Assembly: GCA_030068145.1 (NCBI GenBank)
Contig: JAPJBO010000106.1
Coordinates: 310,001-374,000 of the forward strand
DNA length: 64,000 bases
Reading direction: 5' to 3'
Source: Diplonema papillatum
Lineage: Eukaryota; Euglenozoa; Diplonemea; Diplonemida; Diplonemidae
This document shows positions 21,016 to 31,300 of this stretch, piece after piece. A program made the translations under genes and the position numbers. The notes beneath the pieces were generated by a model, which worked only from the letters and a program-made list of their open reading frames with translations, searched no databases and was not told the origin of the DNA. Within the stretch, counting starts at the first letter, position 1, and each line of letters begins with the position of its first letter.

Positions 21016-22138
21016 TTCGACTCACACACTCATGCGAAACACCAACCAACGTATTTCTGATTTCTCGTTTTTCCTCATGCCTTTCCATCTCTAGCTTGAG
21101 CAGCAACCAAAAGGGGCAACATACTACATCGACAGCGTTGGCATTTCTGTGTGCGTTTCTTATGCGTGCAAAAACGACGTTTCTGCTTGTATGTTACGTG
21201 ATACGTCAGAATCAGCTGTACCGGACAAAAGCAGGGTACAGAAGCCTTCGTAGACCGAAAGCCTGGCCTGCACGAGTCGTGCAAGTTCCCCTTCTCAATA
21301 TGACCCTGCGACGGGTCACTGCATACTGTTCTATTTTTGTTTGTTTATTATTTTGAATACAATGCTTTTGTTGTACATGATTCACCGTTCCTCTGTGCGT
21401 TTTCACTTGGACTTCGACGAGTGAGGAATCACAACGGTTATCAGCATTGCGAAGAAGAAAGCAAGGGAAAAAGCGAACGCATGTGAAAATGCAGCAAACA
21501 AGAAAGTACAAACGAAAGACAGCTACCTTTTCTCCATTCATATCTTCCAAGCGTGCAGGCGATGAACGTTCGAGCCGCTAAGAAAAGGGATTAAGCTTAT
21601 TCCCTTACAGATGGAAGGGGGTACCGAGAGACTGCAGAGAGATTTCTGGGGAATCACTTAAACATTACATGACCAAGGCATCATGGCACATTTATTCATA
21701 GCAGCGAACATTGATCCTTTTTGACGGTCTTTCACCCTCGGGGCAGAGTCCGAAATCCGACTCGGTTTTACGTTGCTGACGCGGTTACCGTATATCAAAA
21801 CGGCAGCGTCGATTCCCGCCCAAGGGCCCGCGTTGGGGAGTTGACTGTGGTGTGACGTCTTCCGCCGCCGTCTTACCCTGTTAGGCGTCGGCCACTTTAT
21901 GCAGTGTCGTTACCTTTCAGAGACTGCATTTAAAAGATTTTGTGACATTTCTTGCAACTGCGCTTTCACCAGGCAGAAACACATCGCAGCAGAAGCCACC
22001 GCAAAACTCGGGAGCCAGTCACGACCCAGACATCGTCGTCTCTTCTGAAACTCTTTCAGGAAAACCGTTACACCAAATCAGGTAAAAAAAGAAAACGAAG
22101 GGTTACACGAGTACTAGAGAACTCGTGTGGGCGAAGCA
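21016..22138. other. Intergenic, no feature seen
   Basis: This lies between the stop of the C2-Kelch gene and the start of the MGCC gene. No terminal repeats, RNA gene or ORF with recognisable content was found. The promoter of the next gene should lie at its right end, but no clear core element is visible. Confidence 0.5.
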
Positions 22139-22975
22139 ATGGGCTGCTGCTTCTCCCCCGGACTGACGGAGGGGGGGGAAAACCCTGATGACAAAGTCAG
22201 GTGTAGATACATGAAGAATGGCAGCGAGTTCTACGCCCCCAGCAACAACAACAGCAACAACAGCATCAACAACGACAACAACGACAACAACAACAACAAC
22301 AACAACAGCACCACCAACAACAACAGCAGCAATAATAACAAAAACAACAGCAAGAAAGACCAGCTCACTGGGCGTGTGGTGAAGCCGCTGCAATACAACC
22401 TTTACTCCTCCGATGCCGACAAGTACCGGTCACAAACAAAGAGATTAGTAAAGGCTGACAACTGCGACCTTGAACCAGTTCACGATGGGTATGGCCTGGG
22501 CCGAAGCAACCTCCTTGTAGACTCGAGTCAATGTACTCTGCCCTGTGAAACGCGGACCTTGCGGAGCAGCACATGCCCTCCTAGCCTCCAATGCAGCTCC
22601 CTCAGCATGCCCCTACTCTCTGCCGAAAGAGACAAACCACCAGGTGTTCGCAAAAAAAGCGTCGCCCATCGATCATCGACCGGGTACGACGAGTTTGGTA
22701 GGTCGCACTCGGCTGCAACGCAGATGAGCGAAGTCTTGAACTCTACCAACTCGACACCTCACCTCAATTGTATTAGACGGGATTCTGGCACTTCCAGCAC
22801 CGAATCCCCGGGCGCGGGTATTCGGAAAATGGCGTCGTCATTCCGTGACCGAAAGCCGATGGGCCTTACGGAAATTGACCCATTGCTCGTGCGACTGAAT
22901 CGGACGCCTCAAGAAGCTGCACATCTGGGAAAAGCTAGCTTCAAGAAAGAAGCAAGAGTATACCGGGCCAGGTGA
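22139..22975 (+). CDS. Predicted N-acylated, Asn-rich protein of unknown function
   Basis: I chose the ATG at 22,139 because it gives the N-terminus MGCCFS, a typical signal for N-myristoylation at Gly2 and palmitoylation at Cys3/Cys4. An in-frame start four codons earlier would bury it. The protein is 278 residues. Residues about 35-75 are mostly Asn, from an AAC-type microsatellite (about 22,240-22,340). The rest is polar and Ser-rich, with RRDSGTSST and RSSTGYDEF as possible phosphorylation sites, and ends basic. No catalytic domain is recognisable. The acylation motif suggests a peripheral membrane protein, perhaps of the plasma membrane or cilium (inference). Confidence 0.6.
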   Translation: MGCCFSPGLTEGGENPDDKVRCRYMKNGSEFYAPSNNNSNNSINNDNNDNNNNNNNSTTNNNSSNNNKNNSKKDQLTGRVVKPLQYNLYSSDADKYRSQTKRLVKADNCDLEPVHDGYGLGRSNLLVDSSQCTLPCETRTLRSSTCPPSLQCSSLSMPLLSAERDKPPGVRKKSVAHRSSTGYDEFGRSHSAATQMSEVLNSTNSTPHLNCIRRDSGTSSTESPGAGIRKMASSFRDRKPMGLTEIDPLLVRLNRTPQEAAHLGKASFKKEARVYRAR

Positions 22976-23119
22976 TGTTGCGGCAGGAGCCGTAGTTGTC
23001 GATTTTCGACTTCGATTGTGATTCAATGTAGCTTCGGCAGGACGGCGAGTCGTCTCGGGATCGTCGCCACTCTGCCAGAACCGCGACCCGCAGCGTGCCT
23101 CAAGCGAAATGACTTCCTG

Positions 23120-23250
23120 TTAGTCCAACATTAGACAATTCTGCTTGTCTAGGTTAGGAAGAGCCGACGTCGAAGGATCAAAAAGCAACGTCACTATGAC
23201 AACGCTTGGCTGCCAAGCCAGTTATCCCTGTGGTAATTTTTCTGTCACCT
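23120..23250 (-). pseudogene. Fragment of nuclear 28S rRNA
   Basis: Read on the minus strand, this matches the conserved late domain of eukaryotic LSU rRNA. The + strand shows GGAAGAGCCGAC, GAAGGATCAAAAAGC and GCCAGTTATCCCTGTGGTAA, complements of the GATCCTTCGATGTCGGCTC and TTACCACAGGGATAACTGGC regions. Several substitutions (for example TTTTTCTGTC where TTTTCTGAC is expected) and a lack of recognisable continuation on either side mark it as a diverged fragment, not a working rDNA unit. Confidence 0.75.
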
Positions 23251-25341
23251 CCGGCTTCATCCCTTGAACATGAAGCGAGACCGAATGATCCCACCGTAAA
23301 TCACTCCGCATCTCACTTGGCTCTCTCTCTCTCTCATGCATGGAGTGACACGAATCTCTTTGATCGAGTCCAGACGATACTTGCACGAGCGTCAGCTCCT
23401 GTTTCTGATTACATGATCCATGCCCTACTCTGTATTGGTCTTGTACTTTCATCATTCTGTTGATTATTTCCGTATTATTGGCTCTGTGTGAAAGCGGTTA
23501 AATGCCACTGCCCGCACGTCCTTCAAAACTGCTGCGGACCCGCTTTGTCGCCTATCTTCGAGTTGCTGTCCTTCCTAGTTCAAAGTGCAATGCGCACTGC
23601 GTCCGAGTGGGAACATCAAGGCATCCACGTGCGTGATCGCTACCCTGCTTTCAGGGGTCCAAAGTAGACTACACCTCCGGTGTCCACAGCTAAGTTAGCT
23701 CACATCCTGTATCTGTACACTACCGTGTACAGAGTAGTTTCGTTCTCTTTTAGTCAGTATCGTTCGTGGCCAATTCCCCACCCTGAACTGACAACATAGT
23801 TCCTACCGGCTAGCGTGCCTTTTCCCACTTGGCCAAAAGGGCTCACACGAGTGTCCGATGAAACCCCTTTTCAATACCACCCAACGACTGCGACGCACGT
23901 GCGAAATGTCGCTAGCGTCTGTCAAGAGCATGCGTGACTCAGCCGTGTTTTAAAGGTGAGATGCGAGGCATCGGCTCATTCTGTCAAAGAACCATACCAC
24001 TTGGCCAAAGGGCTCACACGTTCTGGAAATGATATGGCCACTGTGACACCGAGAGAAAGGGGGTAATTGTTCACGAACTACACTGATGCAATCAATGGGA
24101 ATCAGAATGTCACATTGTTTGTCTTTGAGCACGGGCTCTTGGTTCGCTCTCGAGGATGTTTGTAGCCATTGGGCACTGAACTGGGGTGCCTGCGATTAGA
24201 GCAAATGGTTTTCAAACGGTCCATTTATTTTAGCGCACACCTTCTCTAAAATCCGGGCGATCAGCTGAGTTGCCACCGGCACACGACAGGAGTAGTAAAA
24301 GAAGAAGTGTGCGTTTCATTCTTCCACATTACAGGCTACCCAATCCTTCGTCCTGTTCCTTGCCTCACGTGGGAAATTGTTCAATTGTCCCACAAACAAC
24401 AGAAGCCTCTTTAATTGCCAACAGGTAGAACCTTCACGCGTGCTCAGCACCTTTCAAAGCCCCTGCTCCTTTCCAGGAAGGTGCTGCCTCAAAGTTTGCC
24501 CACTTGCATTCCTTTTTCGTGAAATGCGAATCTCGTTCTGACGGCTGTGTGACGTTCGGTACCAAAACGTTGCCTCTTTTTAGCTGACAACACGTCTTCT
24601 GTGTGCCCAAGAAGACGTGGTGACAGTGCAGCCAGCCAAACGCCTGAAAACAATGTCGCGGGCTGATATTGTTCTGTACAACCGAGGCTCTCAAACCTGT
24701 TGTAGTATCGACAATACTGTTTTTGTAGCACCCTTGTTTGAAGACACCCCACGCTTTCAACACTGTCTCCACACCGCAAGTGCCCAGGCCTGCACTGTAG
24801 AACATTTACCTGACGTTCGGGTTGCCAAGCTACTCCCCGACTCAAAGCACCTGAAAAAAAGGCGACTGGCGGATGAACTTATTGTGAGCTGCCGCCACGA
24901 TGCCTCAGATGCAAACCTGCCGGACACTGCGGGGGCTACACATTGCGAACCTGCTCCAGGCGTGGTGTAATGCATCGAACGAGGAAGTGCCAAGCACGTG
25001 CTCACGGCCAACAATGAGCACTGCGTGCGGAGACACGGACAAAGCAGACCCGGCCAGAATCTACGGGTGCAATGTGACGTGCTGGCAATTATGGACGACT
25101 CAGCAGCGCGCAACACCGCCGTCATGAAAGCGTACGCGAGCAGGTCTGCCACCAAGAGCCAGCGGGGAGGCAGCGGAAGTCTAGCCCGATACAACTCAGC
25201 CTACCCCCCGCGACCTTACCGAAGCTGAACCTCACAAAACAAGCAAGGTCGAAAAAAACCAATCTGCACGTCCACGGGATCGTCGGAAAGACAAAATATT
25301 CACCCAAAATAGACGGGGGCTGCAGAACACACAAACAAAAA
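23251..25341. other. Unassigned region between 28S fragment and next gene
   Basis: A 23-24-bp motif, CACTTGGCCAAAGGGCTCAC with a one-base variant, occurs twice (about 23,827 and 23,999). A 117-codon GTG-initiated frame at 24,617-24,970 has no recognisable content and no start context; I do not call it. Part of this stretch may be further diverged rRNA, but I cannot align it by eye. Confidence 0.4.
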
Positions 25342-28300
25342 ATGGTGAAAAAAAAAGCTGTCCAGATTAGCCGAGTGGCACTGAAGCGACGGAAGCAGCA
25401 ACACGAGCTCGTCGTGAGCAAGGCAGACACTCCAGTGCCTTCCAGTGTGATTAATTCAGTGCGAGTGAAAAATGAGGATGCCCAAGTGGTGACGCGTGCA
25501 GTTTCTTTTCGTGGGAGCAGCCCAATCACGCTTCGTCTCGATGGTAGTTACGAATTACTCGCTGCTAGAAAGAAAACAAAGCTGGAGGCGATGAGCAGGC
25601 TTGATGTTGTCAAAGCCACGCACCAAGAATCAATCGCGGCTCTCAGGCTTTTGCTTTGGAAACTAGAATTTGACACATCCGGAAGGGCTGAACAGATGGT
25701 ACAAGGGACCGCGTCTCGGGCAGAACAACTTTTTACTCTCCTAGACGGCGCAGAAATGGATTTAGACAAATTGAAAGAGCTGTCGCCAGAAAAGCTCGTC
25801 AAGTTGTTTTCTCGTCTTCAAATCCGCCCGACAGAACGTATTTGGCTGAGCGCGATCCTCCAAAACAGGCCCTGCGGTGCTATCATTCTCAGTCAAGACG
25901 GAAAGCATGTTTGCCTGCGACAAGCAGCACCTGGTCGTTTGCGTTGCTCGGAGGCCACGCATAGTTTGAAACCTCTTCATGGCGGTGCCAATGAGCCAGT
26001 GTGGTCCAATCAAGGATTAGTTCCTTGGGATGGCTGCCCACGCGACGTCCTTCGCCAGTACTACGGTCGTAGCATTTTTCCAGTGCACGACGTGTACGAT
26101 GAGCACCCGTTGCAGGAGTTTGTCACGGAGAAGATGGGGCCTGGACATGACATTGACTCTTTGGGACCGTCGCTGGAGTACATGGTGTTCATGAAGCACA
26201 TTGAGGACAAGCACAAAAGACTCAACCCAGAGTCGGATGGTGTCGTTGGTACCGAAGAGGACCATCAAACAGCAGTGATGGCTTGGTCCCATGTGCTAGG
26301 CAGTGACAAGAAGGAGTTAATGGCGGAGGCGGAGAGACAAAGGCAGAAGCCGTTGACTTCGGCTGCCCGCGTGTACGATGTGACCTTGATAAGATGCGAA
26401 TTTGACAAAGGTCGCCCAGGTGCGTATCGGAAAAAAGTCGAAAATCGGTATGTCTTCGTTCCTTTTTCTATACGACAAATATTTAAAACGGAGCTTAAAT
26501 GGAAACCCCGGTGCCCCGATGTGTAAAAGCTCCGTAAATGCTGCCGCACAGGCACAAAAAAGGGTTGGGCCAACCGCGAGGCTGCCAGTCCTGTTACGGC
26601 GCATGAACACCTGAGAAGGGGTAAGAGTGAGAACATCTTAGTTTGATTGTTTTGGGCAGAAAACTGCCCTCAAACAATGCACATGTCGGGAGCTTCCAGG
26701 TCGTCGTTGTCGGCGTCGTCGTCGTCGTCGTCTCTCCGTTTTTATTTCACAGCAGAAACAGTCGGTTGATGAATGTCTGCAGATCCATGGTGGCGCAGCG
26801 TTTCTTTCGTCATGAGAAGACGCTGTCGACCCCACACCGCTGAGCGTGACCGGCGGAATTTGGGACAAGGTAACAGAATGCAATAGAGGAATGGAAAAGG
26901 GAGTAGTTGAGACACTTTTGGGGCTGAGGGCGTGAGTGTTGAACCAACCCAAGCTGAGAAGCGTTGTCGGCCTGTTCAGTCTGTTGCCTTACCTACATGT
27001 GAAACTGGCATAGGTTAAAGTCTACCAGAAGCGAAAAAGGATTCCGGGTGCTACGGTGGCCGTGCACGTTCTTGGGCGCGTGCGTTGTGTTGGGCGGGTG
27101 TTTCGTAACCCGTGGAGTTCTTTTCTGGTGCAATCCGACGAGACTGGTGCCGAGTTTTGTCTCACAGCTGGTTTCCTGGGGCTGCAACCTCAAGGGTGAG
27201 GCAACGACAGGCGCAATTCACCTCAAAAAGTACCACACACCCCCACTCACAAGGACAACGCACAGTCACTATTTATTTTTTTACCAAACATGAAATGTTG
27301 GAGGAAATGAGAAGCTCGTCGCCGCAAACCGTGGCGTTTTCACTTGCGTCCTGAATCCAGCTTTACGTAAAAACCCAGTCCGTATTAGCTTTAAAGAACC
27401 CATTCGACGAAGGTCACCCGGAGACTCTAAAATCCCGGATTCTCAAGCGAACTATAACTCTAAAGAACGATCAGGCACTGCGTTCAACGAAATTTCAAGA
27501 TCTTTCTTTTTTCTTTTTTAAACAAAGATCACGGATTGGAAACGATCGTTTACGAGAATTCGTGATTTTGGCCTGAAGAAAAACGATCGTGAAAAAAAAA
27601 AACGATCGTTTTTTTTCCATAGGGGTTGTGTCGAGTGACGAGTAGTTCAAGTAAGGGTTTGTGTATCACGTTATTGCCACGACAGCGCTATGGCACTGGA
27701 ACGAACAGACATTCGAGGGTAGGCATCAGATTCGTCTTTGAAGGAGCCCCTATCTCGCAACTCGTCGGAACGGTTCATCGGAGTTCGCCGGAGTCTAAGC
27801 ATTGCCTTAGGTGAAGGAGTCAAAACTCAAGTTAATGAAGACGTATATCAAAATTGACGAAGAAGAAAGTGCGAGACCAGGGGGGAGGAAGGTGTCAGTC
27901 CTAAAACCTGGACGGACGAGCTGGACAAGAAGCTGGCAATAGCAGAAATTTGTTGGCTTGGTCAAGAGTGCCACAAGCCGCCACAGCACAGGAGCGCGGC
28001 CGAGGGCATCCGGCAGGAGAAGCCCCAGCTGGGAAGCGCAACTGCGGCTAGTGTTCGTGGATGAGTCCACAAGTAAGTAGAAAAGCACATCGATGCTTCA
28101 GTCTACGCCGCCAGCCTCAGAGTTGGAAAGGATACATGTCGATAATCGTTGAGTGGGCATCGAAAGCGCATGATTGCGGAAAAGGACGAGAAAAAGAGCA
28201 TGTGACTCACTATCCCTGCGAACAGCCTTCCTGAGGAGCGCAACACTTGACCTTTTTGCCGTTTCTGAGGATGAGAATTCCGCAGGCGACGTCAACAGCA

Positions 28301-31300
28301 TCGTGCAAAAGAGGGAGGAGGCGTCGGCCGCAGCTGCGGTGGTGACGATCAAGTCAGAGATTAATGACATTGCGGGGCTGCTGGCTTCCCTTTCCGACAT
28401 GAAAGGCCATGTAACAGCTGAATCTGGCCACCGAAGTCAGTTTTACACAAGAAATAGACGCGCCAAACAGGCATCGGTTGGTTCATAATTACAACAGGAA
28501 AATCTGAGAAGAAAAAAACGATCGTTTTTTGAAAACGATAAAAAACGATGATATTTCACTTTCGAAAATGATCGTTTTATATAACTATCGTTTCCAATCC
28601 GTGAAAGATGAGACCTATATAAGGTGGTACGGGGGGGCCTTCACGATGGCGACACTGTTGACCGCGCCCTAATTGCTGCTGCGGTCGCCGTTCCCCCACC
28701 CGCCAGCGACATGTACGTGACGCGACGCGGTAAACGAAGTGCTGACAACACCGCCCGGCGAATTGAAGACCACAGAAGTGGCAATTTGACCGGTCGGGGG
28801 GTGTTTTGCAGCATTCGGGCAGTATCTGGTCTTGGCCGCGCCAGAGAAAAGAAGGAGTCCCCGATGCAGGGTTTGGCAGTTTTTACTGCAAACCGAGTGA
28901 CGATGGTGGCCAGCTGGAACGCGCGTTCCCTTGGCCGAACACAGCAGATCCATCTGGTGCCCCTGTGCATCATGCGCGGTGTGCACGTGCTCATGTTGCA
29001 GGAGCACCAGATCCGGGTGGCAGGCGAGTTTGTGACGAGGAAGGTGGGATGGGGCTGGGAGTTGCACATAGTCTCAGCCCCACCACACCCGTCGAAAGGC
29101 GGGGTGGCAATGCTAGTAGCACCCACAGTAGCCTGGAAAGAAATTGGCTACGAAAACCACCGAGTGATGTGGATGCGGACAGAGTCAGCGGCAGGCGAAG
29201 ATGGCTGGCTCGTAAACGTCTACGCTCCACACTCGGCGGCCAGGGCGACTGAACAACACGCGCATCAGTTGGCCCTCAGTGCTCTGTTAGATCGTGTCCG
29301 CGACAACGAGTACTGTGTAGTTGCGGGCGACTTCAACGCTGCACTACAACCCGGCGAAGGCAACGCGAGACATGAGGCGCCAGAAAGCGCGGGACACCGG
29401 CGCTCGCCTGAAATGGCGGAGGCATCAAGATGCCTAGGCGACCTCATGCACGCTAATGATCTCGTGAGTGCGGCGACCATGAGACAACACAGCGCGCGAC
29501 CAACGTGGAGAAATCGCATGATTGACCACGTATGCCTGAAGCTGCGCTACGGCAGCAGTGTGCAGCAAGTGCGCACTTACGAACCTAGCCGGTGGTTCAA
29601 TACCCTCGTCTCCGATCACAAGATGGTCGAGGTGACCCTTCGGGTCAGATACGCGGACCCGAGGAGGCCCGCACCCCCAAAGCCCGACTTCGCTAGCGTC
29701 GCAAGGAGCGCGCCACTAGAAGCGAAGATAGCAGATACTCTCACCCGTGCAGCCACGTATGAGGAGTTCTGCAGTTTGTCACGGTCCCTTGTTGGTGAGC
29801 TGCCGCGGCTACCGACACCAGAGCTCGAGGAAGCCTTGCTGGGACCGCCGGAAGGAGGCAACGCGGACTACAACGCTGCAGCCGCACGCCCTGTAGCCAC
29901 CTTGCTGCATTTCTTTGAAGAACATCGGGGTGACAGCCCCCACGCAGCCTGGAAAGCCCTTTCCTGCCTATGGAAGAGTCGTGCCTGTCTCCCCCCTCTG
30001 TCAAAGGGGGAGTACGATGAGCACTTCCGAGCTCTCCGCAGACAACACGGTGATTGTGAGGACACATCCGCGATACCACGACTAATAGCCAGAAACCTTG
30101 ACTGGAAGACAGAACCGCCCACGATCTCTGAAGTTGCGGGTGCCTCTCGTAGGCTTAAAATCAGCAGAGATAAGGAAGCGGAGGTCGACCGCGTTTCTTC
30201 TCTCGACGTGTCGTTGCAAGAAGCACTCGATGCTGGCTGGTCCGCCCTCAGGCAGGGCCCAGCGAAGCGGAGCCGCTTTCTCTGCAACTCAACTTCGATC
30301 CTCGGGAACTGATCCGCAAAAAGGTCATTATTGCTACAGCGCGTTTCGCGACTGTAGACCTTAATGCCTCGAACAAACCGAACTAGACAAGTGTATGCTC
30401 CCGTGATCTCAGGAAGCAGGGAAGTGCCAACGATCCAAGTTTCGGCGCCTGACAGAAAGACGGGAACCACGAGCGTCTTGAAAAACAAAACCTTTAGGTC
30501 GAGCCTAATCGTGAACCGCCAAACAGACTTCAGTCTGTGTACTGCTACCCAGGCCAGAGACTTGTTCCGTAGGAAATCCGCTCTGCTGTCTACGAGCATG
30601 GAGCCGAGGTATTTGTAGTCCGGAACCTCACGGAGGGAGGCCCCACCTGGACGCGTTACGGTACGTACAACTGGCGAACCCAGGACGACTACCTCTGTCT
30701 TGCCTACGCCGTAGTTGACCTTCAGGTCATACTTCGCGGCTGCCGCAGTGAGCTTGTGCAGGAGCACTCTGGCTGCTGCTGCGGATCGGGCTATTAGAAC
30801 AATGTCATCGACAAATTCAAGTGGCAGAGAAGCCGCGAGCTTGGTACTCGATGCGACCCAGCCTTTTCTCCACCCACGGTACGAAGGTGGCGCCGTCCCT
30901 GGTCGGAAACTGCCCAGCCCTTGATGCAAACACTGCATTGAAACAGATGCATCAGGCCTATGCGCAATCTTTCGAAAAGGTTGATAGCATTCTGGGCGCT
31001 TCTTGCAAGCTTGGCGTTCTTGTTGAAGCCTTCTCTCACATTGCTGGTGTAGTGGTGGCACCTACACCCCCCCACCAGGTACGCATCCGACATGCAGTCC
31101 CGGAGCTTGTCCAGATAGCAGGCCAGGTCGTCGTTTTCCTTGGAAACGATCGCAAGAATCTTGGCGTAAGATTCATGCGAGCTTGCATGAGCCAGCTTCC
31201 ACACGTGGTGCTGGGTTCCCTTCCCGAAGCTCTTACTCACATTGCGAACAACGTGGTTGACGCAGATGAGGTGGAGGGTGGTGGGCAGCACAGTTTTAAC

